Shown piece by piece: positions 1 to 13,900 of a stretch of 64,000 nucleotides of DNA (position 1 is its first letter; every line of letters begins with the position of its first letter). Source of the stretch: Plasmodium brasilianum (lineage: Eukaryota; Apicomplexa; Aconoidasida; Haemosporida; Plasmodiidae); NCBI RefSeq assembly GCF_023973825.1, contig NW_027122927.1:1-64000 (forward strand). The letters are read 5' to 3'. Both the position numbers and the translations under genes were made by a program. The notes under the pieces were generated by a model that was given only the letters and a program-made list of their open reading frames with translations, was not told the origin of the DNA and made no database searches.

Positions 1-1448
1 AATTATTTAAAAACGGTCAACAAACGGATGATATACATATTATTGATAAATTTAATAAATTACAAAGTGATCTTTTTCTTAAGCACAATAATCATGATTG
101 TTCTTACGGATATATTCTCAATGACTACGAGGAATTGAATTATAAAATAGAAAAAAAATATTTGTATGATTATTTTAAAAACTATAACACTATTAAAAGT
201 AGTAATAAATGTAATACTGTTGGCAGTGATAAATATAGAGCGTACCTTGAAGCTATCAAAGAACTATATGATAGAGAGAGTCACTGTTGTTGGACCGGGC
301 TATCAGAATGTCCAGATTATATTTTAACTTGCGATGATAAGTTTGATCCTAGTAAACTCTTATCCGCCTTAGTATCTAGAGGTAGCGAGCGTTGTGATGG
401 ACTAAATGGAATTACAGCTAATTTTGATGAAGAAAAATTAAATTCTGTGATAACAGATCCAGAATTTTTAAACTCAATTACTTATGGCACATGCTATTAT
501 CTAGATAATGGCGAACTTACATCAAGTGAAATGGGACGTCAACATTGTAATTTATTAGCAGCATCTGTCATGTTATCTAGAAGTGTGCCTACAACTGGAA
601 ATGATGGATCAAGAGCATCTGTTGGTGGATCCTCTCCAGATGATTCGAATTTAAAGTCAAGTGCAGATCAAGCAAAAGGACGTTCATCCCAAGGAGATTC
701 ATCACGAGTGGGTCTACATGAAACAAAAGGTAAAGAAAGGAATTTTGGTAAGATTTCAGTAAAAAAAGAAGCTGTACCTCCTGTGAAAGACGCACCTGGC
801 TCTATTAGATGGAAATTTGATGAGAGAGGAACACTGCAGTGTCCATCTAAAAGTAGAAATAAAAATGAAGAACTACTTTGCAAGTATATGGATGTATTAG
901 TTGAAGGAAAATTTGCTACACAAATGGAAGATACTAAAAAATACAAAGTTCAGGCTGGAAGGTCATGGACAGAAGATGATTTAAAACTAGCACGCGAAAG
1001 AGTGAGGAAAAGGAGATCAGCTAATGAATCAAATATATTAAACAACATTTTTGTCCGTATTTCTACAGGAGTTACTTTAGTAATGGGAATTATTTTTACA
1101 TTTTATCTTTTTTTTAAAGTAAATACAAAATTATTTTTTTATGTATGTATACATTATTAGTTACCATTTATAACATATTTTTCTTAAAATACTCTAGTTG
1201 TTAAATAAACATATTATATATGTTTTTTACTTTCATTTATATATTAGTTTACTCCCTTCGGATCACGTTTACGTAGACATAGAAAAAGGCAACAAAGGTA
1301 TAGGCTTGATTTCACCGATTTAAGTACACGCAAACAACCAAGGCGCTTCTTAAAACGTACTTATAGACATTCTGACAGGAGGAGATTTAACGTAGTAAAT
1401 ATAGAAGGTGAACTTCATTCATCAAATGATTTACGGAATATCAACTGA
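1..1448 (+). CDS. pir: PIR superfamily variant antigen, 5' end off the window
   Basis: Partial gene read as join(<3..1118, 1248..1448). The frame is open from base 3, so the true start and first exon lie left of the window. The visible part is about 438 residues. The N-terminal part is Cys-containing, with a YLYDYFKNY motif typical of PIR proteins. A Ser/Gly/Asp-rich low-complexity linker follows, then a WTEDDLKLARERV motif, and then one transmembrane segment (codons from about 1045 to 1118). The exon 2 donor is AAA|GTAAAT at 1119. Exon 3 starts after TATTAG at 1248, phase 0, and reads FTPFGSRLRRH at its start. This is the usual PIR junction of membrane segment and cytoplasmic tail. The exon 3 tail has 66 residues, 16 of them Arg. 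PIR proteins are thought to be multigene antigens at or inside the infected red cell; that role is family knowledge, not shown here. The family call is firm, but exon 1 cannot be seen. Confidence 0.88.
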
Positions 1449-2881
1449 TATATATCAAAGATATTAAGAAGCCCACAAAATTGGATTATATAATCATTTC
1501 TATTAAGTAGAAATGACAAAGATCAAAGAATAGAAAGAGGAACATAAATAAAATATAGACACTTTTATTTTTAACTTTTTATATATATTTTTTTATTTGT
1601 CCTTTTAGAATAATTTATTTTTTCTAGCGTTTTGTCAAATACTTTTTTTGTATTTATTTAATTATTTTTTTAATGAATTTAATCTGAACTTGCAATAATA
1701 TTTGTTTTATATATGGAAAAAATAACTAAAACATTCCTATCTAATAATAGCTTAAGATTCTAACGTTCCACAATTCAAAAGCTTATATTGGCAAGGCATT
1801 TTTATTTCATTTATTTATACTCATGAAATTGTACCCTGACTTCTTATTATGTGTTCTTAAAGCATAACACATTTGAGATATATTATAGTTATATTTAATG
1901 TATAAATAAAATTGAATTTATTGAATTTATCTAATATAAGATTCTTAAAAAAAAACAAAAAGAAGGAAAATTCAACACATTCATTATAAAATAAATTATT
2001 CAGTAAATATTCAGAACAAAATGTAGAATAAATATAAATAAAATAAACATTCTTAATTACTAAATATTCAAAATTCATAATATTACTCAATATTTCCCAA
2101 TATTATTAAAAGCAGACATTGGAAAACAAACAAAAAAAAATTAAATTAACAGTCTATGTTAAGTATACTAAACGGAATTTAATATTTACTAGAAATTTTA
2201 AAATATAATAATATTTAGTGCACAATAATATTAAAAACTGATCTACAGCATAAAATAAAATATAAATAAACAAAAAGATGTTTATCTCTTTCTTCTGACA
2301 TTTAAAATGTCATAAAAGTTTTTTATATTTTTGGGCCTTATGTTACATTTTAATTATTCATTAAACAAATTGTTTAGTAAAAACGGACAACAAAGTTAAA
2401 TAAATATATAGTAATTATTCTCTATATTATTTTACATTACTCCTAAAATCTGATAAAATAAGTTACATCGATTTGTTTTTATTTTAATTTATTCTTAGCT
2501 CTCATATAATGAATTTGTGTTTTAAGTAAAATTAAATATATGATAATAACTTTTATGAAATATATAATTTACATATGTACATTTAAACAAATAAAATATA
2601 CAACAATAAGTAATAATATATAATCATTCATTTAATTTGTATCTTAATAAGAAAAAGGAGATAATTAATTTTTTATATTATATTAATAAAACTTCGCTTT
2701 GAATATATCAACAAATAGTTTTTAAGAAAGAACATGATAATAATAAAAACAAGACAATATTTTACAGTTACACACAAAAACTACAAAAGATAACTACAAA
2801 GTTATTTTTATTATGCCTTTCCGTAATTATTTTGAAACATATTTATGTATATATATTTTTTTTCCAAAATAATATATTTTA

Positions 2882-2927
<46 letters not shown>

Positions 2928-3139
2928 ATATAACTTTTTGTCAAACTAAAAAGAATAATTTAAAATACAAACTCAAAAATATTAAAACATTCAAATTCAT
3001 CAAAAAATGAAAAACGTTTATTTTACTGTTTCCTATGAAAAAGATTATTTATCTAAAGGTGGATTAATAAAAGTTATGTACTTATATTGATGCTTGTAAT
3101 GAATATATGTAGCTAAGAAAATAAATGATCATAATTTTT
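1449..3139. other. Non-coding intergenic DNA between PIR and exported-protein gene
   Basis: AT-rich with scattered A/T homopolymers and a dinucleotide tract near 2885-2924. The only longer ORF (1857-2090, - strand) is low-complexity Phe/Asn/Ile and has no family features. The last kilobase is the 3' flank of the minus-strand gene at 3140 and resembles the 3' flanks of the other exported-protein genes. The PIR 3' UTR probably occupies the first few hundred bases. Confidence 0.6.
2883..2924. repeat. (AT)n microsatellite
   Basis: An almost uninterrupted run of alternating A and T, about 20 units, directly visible. It lies in the 3' flank of the minus-strand gene at 3140. Length is likely to vary between isolates. 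Confidence 0.9.
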
Positions 3140-4018
3140 TTAAAAACCTATATTAGTTAAAGGACGATATTTCCTATTATACATTTTACTTTTTATATAT
3201 AACATTTTATCATATTTTTCAAGCTTCCTACAGATAAAAATAGCCAATGGCATAAACACCATAGGAAATATATATATTAATATAATTATTGGTATCTTCC
3301 AATCTTCTGGAATTATATCTCTAAGTGTCCAACTACTAAAATCTATCATAGCAATATTTAGTAATACAATGGGTAGATATATAATAAATAAAGCACGTAA
3401 CATATTTATTTTTCTATTTTTACTACTTTTTAAAAACTTAAAATCGTTATTCGTAGCAAACCTAACATGATTTTTATAATATATATGGTCATATATTCTT
3501 TTTCCAAAATGTGGATCTCTTCTTGTGCATACAGAAGAATTATTTTCCCTAGATAGTTCATAGTCTCCAATATTATTATATATATGTTTACCTAACTGAT
3601 TATTTTTTCTTCTTGATACTTCATCCTTGTTAAATACATCTTTTTCTGCATATTCTTCTTTAATTGGAACCTTTACTTTAACAAATACAACACTTGAATC
3701 CTTATTCCGTTTATATTTTGCAAGTAATCTATAAATTTTTGTATCTAATTTTTTACGATGTCTGCAGTTTTCATTCAAAGATATGTTAAATGGGTTCTAA
3801 AAAAAAAAAAAACATATATAAATATTTCCTATTTAAACATTAAATAATTTTATTCAAAGGAAAAGTATTATTAATAATACAACAAGTTAAATATCAATAA
3901 TATAAAATAATATTATAAAACTTTATCATAGCACTTCATTGTTAAAATAGTATACCCAACTTAAAAAAATAAAGATAGCAATTATATTAAAAAAGAGAAA
4001 CTTATTTTTTTGTTCCAT
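3140..4018 (-). CDS. Plasmodium exported protein, unknown function (fam-l/fam-m-like plan)
   Basis: Two exons, complement(join(3140..3796, 3935..4018)), 246 residues. Exon 1 (28 codons, start MEQKNKFLFF) is a signal-like hydrophobic segment ending FNNE. Exon 2 follows a T-tract and TTTAG acceptor and continues NPFNISLNE. A PEXEL-like YRLLAKY lies with its Arg at residue 51. Two hydrophobic segments lie at about residues 160-180 and 195-217, and the tail is basic (LEKYDKMLYIK, then a further 17 residues). The middle lacks both the fam-l (ETKKYS) and fam-m (YYTEV) signatures, so I leave the family unnamed. Odd point: the donor site used in its relatives reads CT instead of GT here; a GT three bases upstream keeps the frame. 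Intron 138 bp. Likely exported to the infected red cell, by inference from the motif. Confidence 0.78.
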
Positions 4019-7000
4019 TATGTTAATTATTAATATTATAATTTATTCTTTTAAGAAAAAATTAAGAATAGCATAGTGTACAACTAATAATAAAAGTTCC
4101 TACATTAGTTAAAAATTTTTTTTTGACACTGCTCCATAAAGATCTAAATAAAAAATATATATATATGTATTTTACAAAAGAGAAAATGAAAATAACTATT
4201 AAATTTTTATTTTAATGTTATTTATAAAAATCTAATTCGAATTAAAATAATTTAAGTTCGTTAATAAATATAAATATTCAAAATATATAAAATAATTATC
4301 TAATAGTAAACTGATTTCATAATAATTTATTATATGTTTGGAGAATAAAAAGAAATTATTATTGTAATATTTCTAAATTATTGGTTTATTCAAAATATAA
4401 GTGCAAAATGGAGATACTGTATATAATTTTATGCATTAAGGCTTTAATTATTGATTCCAATTAATTTTCCTTAGCATTTCAAATACATACACAAACTGCA
4501 TATTATAAAATTTAGTAACTATAATTAAATGTTTTTAATTATAAATATAAATGAAAAAATTAAATTTTAATAAAAGAACATTTCCATTATAAATTATTCC
4601 GTAATAACTAATATAATATGAATTCTGTAAAATAAAATACATTTGTAAGAAATGGGATTTTCATGGTTTATAATTTATGAAATTTTATATTTTAAAAAGT
4701 ATAATCCATATGGAAGTTTTGTATCTGTACTATAAATATATAATTTTATGAATTATATTTTGGAAATACATTTAATTATTGCATATAATATATTAATAAA
4801 TTTATAAAAAAACGTTTTTTTCGTATTTTATTCATTAAATAAATTAATGTTTATGATTAAAAACCAAAAAAAAAAAAAAAAAAATCAAAAATATTTTTTG
4901 TTGATGTTTCTTTGATTTATTAGTAATAATTTCAAAAATATTCTGATAAAATATATTTCCAAATAAATATTATACATAATATTTTTTAATATAATAGTAT
5001 AATAATGTGTTAAGAAAATCATTAATTTATTTTTTTCAGAACAATTTTTTAAAATAAGTTTATTATTTCTTTTGTTTTATAAACACATACCATAAAAAGC
5101 ATATATTTAAAAAAAATATATACGTAAATATATTTTAATTTAATTTTTGTTTTTGTGCGAAATACATATTTACAAAAATATTATATATCTTAATTTTTTT
5201 AATTGTGGTTTATATCACTGCAAATGGAAACTAAAAAATTATTATACGCACAAAACATTATACGAATCATAAAAAAAATATTTCATATTACATTTAAAAA
5301 AAAAAAAATTAATCAAAAAAAAAGGAACGAAAACTATTAAATATAAAGATAATTTTAAATTAAAAAAAAGTAATTATGAAGAAATTGTATAATTCTATAT
5401 TTATTCCTAATATAAATGTAATTATAGTCTAACAAAAGAACCATATTTATTACTTCATAATAAACTTATTACTTTATTGTTTCATAAATGAATTATTTTA
5501 ATTGTCACTTTCTAAATATTTTAATTTTTCTTTAAATGAAAAAGTAATTTTTGAATTATTTTTTTTTTTGTTTCTAATATGTTTAATCTTTTCTACGTTA
5601 TGCAACTATATCATAAGTTAAATTATGCTCTTATTTTTTAATATTAATTTTAATATTTTTCTATCTACCTAAATGCATTATGTTATATTCCGTGGTAATA
5701 TTTCATAATTTATCATTTATATTATTATTTAATTTTTATAATTTGTTATATGGTTAAGATCATGTGAATATATAATACTTAATAATTTTGTTTGACATTA
5801 ATATATAGGTAGAAAAAATTATAAAATTATATAAAATGTATCCTATAAAAATTTTATTATTTAATATTTTTTTATTTATTAGTAATACTGCACACCCATG
5901 TTATATCATATATTAACTATGCTATTACTTATGGATCTAATAAGTTGTACATGAAGAATTATATTTTTTAATTAATAAAGGAACTGTACAAGTTTTTCAT
6001 TTTTATTATTTATACATTTTTTATAACGATATGATTTTAAAATGTATATTATCCCTTAGTAACTTTTTTTCTCCTTATATGCACAATCATATAGAAAAGA
6101 CATTCATAATATTCACTTATATGAGTTTATGCACATTTATTCAACATAGTGATTATGTATTAAAGATAATATATGATTTTGTTTTCATTTATTTTAGTTT
6201 ATTTATCATTCTCACAAAATAGTATATTTCTTAAGAAAAACTATTTATTAATTCATTTTTTATAAATTATATAATTTTATAACATACAATTCATTCCTAT
6301 ACATATGATCGAGGACTTCATTACGTTAATATACTCACATAGTCATTCATATATAATGAATACTATTCTTCGGATACTTCAATATATAACAAAACTTCTA
6401 TATTTACTTTATATATGAAGTTATTTTAATTACTTCGTTAGGTTCATTATGTAGAAAATTATCTCTTTAAAAAGTTTTAACTATAAGACTTGGGCATTTA
6501 TTTACATATATGTTTTCCAAATATTATTTAACGACCATTCCATAAAATTTAATAATTATATTATGCATGACGTATAAGTAAACACCTACTAATTCGCCTT
6601 ACGTTACGTATATTTAATTCTATGTCTTGGTAAATATTTCTATAAATCATATTCTTCATTTTACTTATTAAAATACAAATGTGAAATAAAAATAAATGTT
6701 TTTGTATTTCAAATACCTTAATTCAAATATATAAACTTGTTTTATAGATTTTTTTTTTTCTTCCTATTAATGTATTAATTTCAAATTATTTGTTTTCCAT
6801 TTTTATTATTTTTTTCTTTAATTTATTTAAAAATATTTCTCTTTATTTATTTATATACTTTCTTAAATTATATTTTTAAAAATATATTTTATACCTTCTA
6901 ATATTTCTCAATATTATAATTACATTATTCTCGTATCTCCCTTCATTAAAAAGTTTTAGATTAATTATATTTCCTTTTATATAGATATAACGTATAATTT

Positions 7001-7597
7001 AGAATTAACTATATTCTTCTTTGCATGTTCTTTATCTGTAATTCTTCATTTTTTCCCTCTGAATTGAATTTTATATGAAACCATATGTGTGTACTTTGAA
7101 TATTGTTATTATATGTCTTCGTATGTTACATATTCAGTAACTCTGATGCATATCATGGAATATAATAATCTATATTTAATATCTTTCTTAATGAATTTGT
7201 TCTGGAATATGTTGAACCATTATTTTATAATTAACACTTATGTTCTTTATTAATATTTATATATATATTTATTTTCTTTAACTGTCATGAAATTAAGCCC
7301 CCAATTGAGATAATATTTAAAAAAAAAAAGTTTAATATATATGTAGTACAATGAATTTATAGTGGTAACCTTTTAGAAAAAAAAAAAAATATATATTTAT
7401 GTATTCATAATTAAAAGGGGATACACATTAAAAAATACTGCATTAAGTTCAGAAACATTTAACGAATTAATAATGAATAAATTTCATGTTAATTTGATAG
7501 AAGTTTCTGAAACAATAATATTAATGCTCTTAATCATTATTGATGATTTATTCTTTTTTATTATTCTTTCTGTAGTATATTTAACGAAATAATTAAT
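4019..7597. other. Gene-poor intergenic DNA
   Basis: About 3.6 kb. The first part is the 5' flank of the exported-protein gene. It contains a run of 19 A at 4866-4884 and many shorter T tracts. A 63-codon + strand ORF at 6031-6222 is Ile/Phe/Ser-rich with no recognisable family and is probably chance. No RNA gene or clear coding remnant was seen. Confidence 0.55.
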
Positions 7598-8290
7598 TTA
7601 TTTAGATTTAGCTGCCTTTATATTTTCAATATCAAGTTTGTTAAAGAAAAAACTTTTTAATTTTAAATACATTGTAAGCGTGTTATGCATTTCACTAATA
7701 ATAAAATCCCTACAATTATCTGCATAATTATTATCATTAAACACGCTCATCACCCTCCAATAAAGTTTGTATATAATATACTAATATGAATAATTTACTG
7801 GCAAATACACTTTCTCCTCATGCTTTACAGCACTTATTTTACTTTTCATAAAACAGTAATTCTTAAAATAATCATGTAAATGATTCACTTCTTTATAGGT
7901 TTTAAAAATAAAATCAGAATTAAACCAACATGTTGAATTCCTTAAATTATTTAAATTGATAACATTCTCTACATCAGAAAGATTATTAATAAAACTAATC
8001 TCCCTATTATTATTCCTACGAGTATTTAAATTTTTCCTCAATCTCTGATAAAAAGATACCTGCAAATAAAAACAGCAATCTATAAGATCTTCCTTATTAT
8101 TTTTACTAGGCAATATTTTTAGGTATATTTATACCTTCTTAAAAATCTTTTTAAAATTTTCATCCTCATCTTTTATGTCGTTACAATAGTAAATAACATA
8201 ACTTACCTTCTCCTCATAACAGAATTCTTTATATTCTTCATATGAGGCATACACTTGTATTTTATCTTCCAGGAAATTACATGCGAAAAA
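7598..8290 (-). pseudogene. PIR-like pseudogene
   Basis: One minus-strand frame reads through the whole stretch with in-frame stops. It runs from FLEDKIQVYASYEEY (about 8270), through a TAA near 8130, into a 110-codon open part (7781-8113). A TAG at 7781-7783 and a further 60 open codons follow, to a TAA at 7598. The order of motifs resembles PIR proteins: a DCCFYL motif, then CWFNSDFIFK, then VNHLHDYFKNY. The last of these parallels YLYDYFKNY in the intact PIR at the left edge. No first exon, transmembrane segment or cytoplasmic exon was found. The three stop-free parts stay in one frame, so decay is by point substitutions rather than indels. The family call rests on short motifs and is moderate. 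Confidence 0.62.
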
Positions 8291-10115
8291 TTAATTATGC
8301 AAATATATATTACTACTAGTAATAGAAAAAAAAATATCTTGCAATAAAATTCTCCAGATATATATAGTATTTTTTTAGGGTAATATATTTTAATAAAATA
8401 TAATAATACTTAAAATTATTAAAAAATTAAATGTCCACTATTTATAAGATTACTAAATAAATATGTTTTCATTATGCCCATATAGTTTTATATATGTATA
8501 TTTTTCTTATTTCCCTTAGGTCCTAAGTATTCTTTTACAAGGAAAAATATATGCTTGTGTTGTTTTATTTACACCACATTAATTATTAAAGCGTTTGTAT
8601 GATAGCTAAAACATATATTAATTTTATATTGTCATTTCCCTTTAAATATAAAAGAATGATATTTCGTAATTGATATTTAATCATAATATATATTATCAAA
8701 GCATTTACTTACAAAATAATATGCATTACGCTTATTTAATTGAAGCTTACAAAGAAAAATAGAATAATTTTTTCAATTTACCTAGTAAAAAATAAATTAA
8801 CCAAAAAATACGTTTTGTATTTATGAATTATATATATATCATTAATAGCTTTTCTTTTCATTTTATTTTATTATAAAATTAAGCTTTACAAATATAAACC
8901 AATTAGTAATTTTCCATAAAAACTACATATATTTTCACAAATTTTTAAAATGATATAAGTCTTTAATAATTATAATTATATATATATGTATAATAAGTAT
9001 ATATAAAAAAGTATCCACATATTTATGCGATTTTAGAAAATTTATATTTATTTCCATTAATTCCATTAATTACTTAGCTTTTTACACATATATTTACATA
9101 TATAAAATATTACTATTTTAAAAAAAACAAAATTATATATATTAATATATTATTATATTACCATATTGAATTCACCAAATTAATATTCTAATTATGTAAA
9201 ATAAAAATAAATATATAATTTAATTATATATAAAAATACAATATAACATATATTTTATTCATTTTTGTAAAAATGCATTAATACCACAATTAAGCAATAT
9301 AATAAAATAATAAATGTGTTTTATCATTCATTTAATGGTAAAGAAATAAAATACATAATTAGGATACAATTCTAAATTATCAATGTTCAACAAGCGTGTT
9401 TATTTATTATATATATATATATACATATACATTCTCTTTTATACTATAGAAAATAAACTAAAGGATTCTTAAAATAATTTTTACAATATACAAAAATTCT
9501 ATGATATATTCATTTAAAACATATTTGGTATTATAAATATTAATATTTATTTTACGTAAAAAAATAAAATATTTATATATTAATTAATGAAAATACTTTA
9601 ATTTCGTTTGATTAATTACAAAACAGAGCACATTTACTTTTAATTTCTAATTAATAATGGTCTTATTTAAATTAAGTCAATGAATAAACATTTTAGAATA
9701 GAATTACTTCAAAATAGAGAAACATTTATTTTTTATTCCAAATATAATTTATAAGTCCTTAATAAAATTATATGAACTATTCTATTACTTTTCAATTTTA
9801 AAACTTAAATATATATTTTTAATAAAAATCTAATTAAACACTATATTATATATATATATATAAAGACATATTAAAAATGCTAAAAAAATACTTTAAAATA
9901 CAGATTCATAAATATTATACCATACAAAATCAGACAAAAATTAAGAACATTTTTCATATGCCATTGTTGATCAAATATGCCAGATACATGTAGATGTGCC
10001 TACGAAATTTTAGGAATTATGTGTAAATATATTATGTGTATCTCTAAATATGTTACATTTATTAGTTTTGTTAAATACTATTTTACAGAAAAGAACATAT
10101 TTTTTATTATTCGTT
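8291..10115. other. Intergenic DNA, mostly 3' flank of fam-l pseudogene
   Basis: AT-rich with no ORF worth calling. From about 9.2 kb it resembles the 3' flanks of the fam-l and fam-m genes, including the repeated TAATACCACAATTAAGC block near 9279. It then continues through ACATAYWTTT-type sequence into the pseudogene's last codons. Confidence 0.55.
9276..9312. repeat. Conserved 3'-flank block, fam-l pseudogene copy
   Basis: Contains TTAATACCACAATTAAGC followed by ATAATAAAATAATA. Close relatives lie 810-840 bp beyond the stop codons of other fam genes in this window (26246, 37724, 41031, 53701, 57187). Probably part of the duplicated module; no function is shown. Confidence 0.65.
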
Positions 10116-10938
10116 TTAGAATTTCGGATTCTTAATTCTTTTATGTTTTATAATTTTTATAAATGTATAAATATATCCTAACATGAATACCGCAAATAAT
10201 TCATAGAATTCAGAGAAAAATACTAATGATTCAGCACAACTATCTTAAAAATACGCATTAATATCACAAAATTTTGTTAAAAGTAATCCCCAAGATAGTA
10301 ATATAAAAGGCATATATATTAGTAACCCGTACTTTTTAAATAACACTGCCTTTAAGTTTTATCACTAATCGACGGATTTTTTCTAATAAAATCTATATAA
10401 TCAAGATTTTTGAATAGCGTCCTTTCAAAATGGGATATTTTTTTTCCTTCAAATACTAAATATTTATGTCTGTTATGTGATTTATCGAATTCCTTCTTGT
10501 ATAATGGACTTTTATTTAATCATTTGTTTCTTCTATTGTTTGACTTTCCACAGTTAGTTCTAACTTTATGCTTTTTTTTTTTATTATTATGTTTCATATT
10601 TTTATTCTCTACAATATTTGAAATATTATCCTTTCCATATTGTGCTAATAATCGATAATTTGTTTTATCTAATTTTTTACTAACTTTGTATCCTCCAAGA
10701 AACCTATAAAATATACTCTGAAAAAAAAAATATATATATTTATTATTCAAATGAATAATTAAACATTTGATATAAAACAAAATTAATAAGAATAAACCAA
10801 AAAAAATAAAATTACGAACAATATAAATATACTTAAGTAATATTTTCATACTATAACATTGTTAAAAGAACAGATCCAACTTATGAGGATAAGAACAAAA
10901 ATTTTAATAAAAAAGAATGATCTAATTTGTTATTGCAC
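10116..10938 (-). pseudogene. fam-l exported protein pseudogene
   Basis: Ancestral exons can be placed at complement(join(10116..10717, 10852..10938)). Exon 1 keeps its 29-codon length and ends VI|GTATGA, but codon 1 reads GTG and codon 3 is TAA. Exon 2 begins after TTTTCAG with SIFYRFLGG and keeps NYRLLAQY, a canonical RxLxQ PEXEL. An in-frame TGA follows at about 10520, then FEGKKISHFERTLFKNLDY, the counterpart of the fam-l ETKKYSHLEKKIFKELDY block. After SISDKT a TAA and a frameshift occur. Reading then resumes in another frame with FKKYGLLIYMPFILLSWG (first membrane segment), a further in-frame TAA, and YTFIKIIKHKRIKNPKF at the end. Lesions are therefore a lost start, at least three stops and one frameshift. 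The usual 5' block about 400 bp upstream is not recognisable here. Confidence 0.85.
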
Positions 10939-13900
10939 TATATATATGTCTAATATGATAATATATTGTGTCAAAATAAATTACTTAATAATATAAGTTA
11001 ATTTTAATCGAAAAGAACTATATAATAATATTTTTAAATTTCTACTTAGTGTTCATAAAATTTTTAGTTATATATATATATGTTGTATTTTACAAAATAT
11101 AAAAAAGAAAAAAAACTTAAAATAGGTTATTATAGTTTGACGTCAATGTTATATATAAAAACTAAACATTAATAAGACATATATAATTTGAATTTATTCA
11201 CAAATATTCAAAATATATACTTTAATATATTACACTAATTAAATAATTTCTTTTTATACTTTCAATAAAAAAAATAAAATATATAATATCTTAATATTCC
11301 AAAATAAGAAATTTACCTAAAAAATGTAATGTATATTGTATATATTATGTATTATGCTATATCTTAAAAAAATAATTTCTATTTCTAAAGATGCTTTCCA
11401 ATTATTAATTTTAATATTGCGTATATTACATTTTGGATCAAATGGTTATTTTTGTTAAAAAATATTAATTATCGAACAATAAAGTAGTAATAATAATAAA
11501 AAAAAAGAAAAATATTTTACAAAATTTATGTTATATTAATTATAACCTTTTCATAATATATGATATTTTATATATTTTAAAAATAATATTTATATGTAAC
11601 GACATAATAAATGAAAAATTACATATTTAGAGCTAATTAAAAAAAGCAAATTTTTTATTTTTGTAGAATTAATTTTTAAAACGATAAATGTTATATAATC
11701 TCAATACATATTATCATTTATAAACAAAATACTTTAAATTCATGTAATTAAATTATTTTTTGAAGTTTTTTTAATTAACAATATATATTTCAAGAAATAT
11801 AAATGTAATAAAAAATAAGGAAAAGAACAAGACAAAAAAAGTAAAATTTCCATTAAAATTTTAAATATATTTGCTTCAATTCAACGTTATATCAAATGAA
11901 ATATATTTTTAAAAAATAAGTATAATATACACAATATAATATGTACATACTAAATAATAATAATAATATATATTAATAAAATTTGCCATTTAGTAATATT
12001 TTCCTTATAATTTTTGAACGAGTATATTATTATTTTATTTATTCTTTTGAAGAACCATAATCACATAAACAAATATCGATAAAGATTATACAATATACAT
12101 AAATAAATTATATAATGTTAAAAATAACTCTAGCAAGAAAATATATTATTCCTTAATATTTTTAAACTATATTTATTGTAATCTAAGCTATGACATTTAT
12201 GCTTATACTATATGCAAAGAAATATATTGTAATTCTCCTATAAAAATATATATATTTATTTTCACTATAAGAAATATTATTTTTCAAATCATACAATTAA
12301 ATGTATTAAAAAATATATCTAAATTTAAAATAGTACTTTTAAATTTCAAAAACAAAAATACTTTTAAAATTAGATCTAAAGTATTCTATAGTTTATATAT
12401 ATATATACATATTATTCTGAAAGCATGTACTGATAACCTTATGTAGTTACTTTTTAGTTTTTTAGGAATACGGTAATATCTGATTTTTAAGTACAGTTCT
12501 GTTTTTATATAAAGCATGCTTTAACGTTTTTAATATATTTATAATTATATATATATAACTTACAAATACATTACAAAATTGAACTTTTTTTATAGTAAAA
12601 TCCTCCGAAACATTTACGTATAAATAAAATCTTTCAATTTCAACAATATTCATTATTTTTTAATGTTTTTTTGAACGCTTTTTTTAAAAAATGCATCTAT
12701 AGTTATATAAATTATTTATATCTTTCCCAATATTAGAATTCATATAAAAATAGTTTAATATCCTTGTAACATATTTCATTTTTTCATTAATACATACATA
12801 TAGCATAAATGTATTTTTTCTATATATATATATCTTCTTAACTTTTATGCTCTTTCACATTATATATTTTTTATATTTAATAAATTATATTATTAATACA
12901 TAATAATAGAGTTCCTTAATAAAGAAAAGATATTAAATTTCCATTTTCAAAATATAATTTTCATATTTATACTAGCTATATAATACTATAACTACAAAAA
13001 ATATATTATTCATACACATATTTAATTTTTATAGGAAATAATATATTATTTATGTGTATTCATATATTATTTATGAAGAAATCTTATATTTTGCCTTTTT
13101 ACAAAGAAATAATGGTTGATTTTATTATGCTGTTTTATAATTTATCATATAGATTATATGTCTTACAATATCTGATAAGTTCTCATAATTCATTTAACAA
13201 CTAATTCCTCCTTATCTATGTAGCAAATGTAAATAATTACATAAGAGCAATATAAATATATATGTTATACACAATTCAATTATTTATGTACACAATTCTA
13301 TAACTCCAATGATATATGTCCAACTGGTACATATCATCTTATTAATCGAGGATGTTCACAATCCTTAAAATATATTAATAATTTAAATGCATCTAGATAA
13401 TATAAACAGTATTCGGCTCCACTTATACTCTAATCCTTTTTCCTACTATCACAAAAAGAATCACCTTTTAATACTTCTGTATAAGAATATATCTTTTTAT
13501 TTTCAGTAAATACACTAACGTATATTGTAGTACTTTTCATTATTCCTTTTATCTAGTACATAAATTAATTTACATAGAAATGAGAATATTTCACACAAGC
13601 AATTATTATTTCAATATTTTTTTATATATAAATATGCAATTTATTTGACACTAGTTTATATCAATTGTACTTTTCTTTAATCTTCAATAAGAAAAAGTAA
13701 AAACATACTTATGAATGAAATGACATAATGCAGATAAATGGTTTTTAGAATTATAAGACATATTCGGTTTACAGCAGGTATTAGGTAACGTATATTTTAC
13801 AAAGTTGTAATTTATGGATGATCAATACTATATATAATGGTGCATTTAAAACATAATCCAGAATAACTTAAAATATATATTAAAAAAAAAAAAGATTAGA

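Noticed and set aside
1857..2090. 77-codon minus-strand ORF
   Set aside because: Phe/Asn/Ile-rich low complexity with no signal or family motif; expected by chance at this base composition.
6031..6222. 63-codon plus-strand ORF with hydrophobic stretches
   Set aside because: No start context, splice partner or family similarity; no counterpart in the related spacers.
10410..10658. 82-codon plus-strand ORF
   Set aside because: Antisense to the fam-l pseudogene; the minus strand carries the recognisable family motifs.
12462..12653. 63-codon minus-strand ORF
   Set aside because: The frame is not kept in the collinear copy near 60.4-60.6 kb, so it is probably chance.
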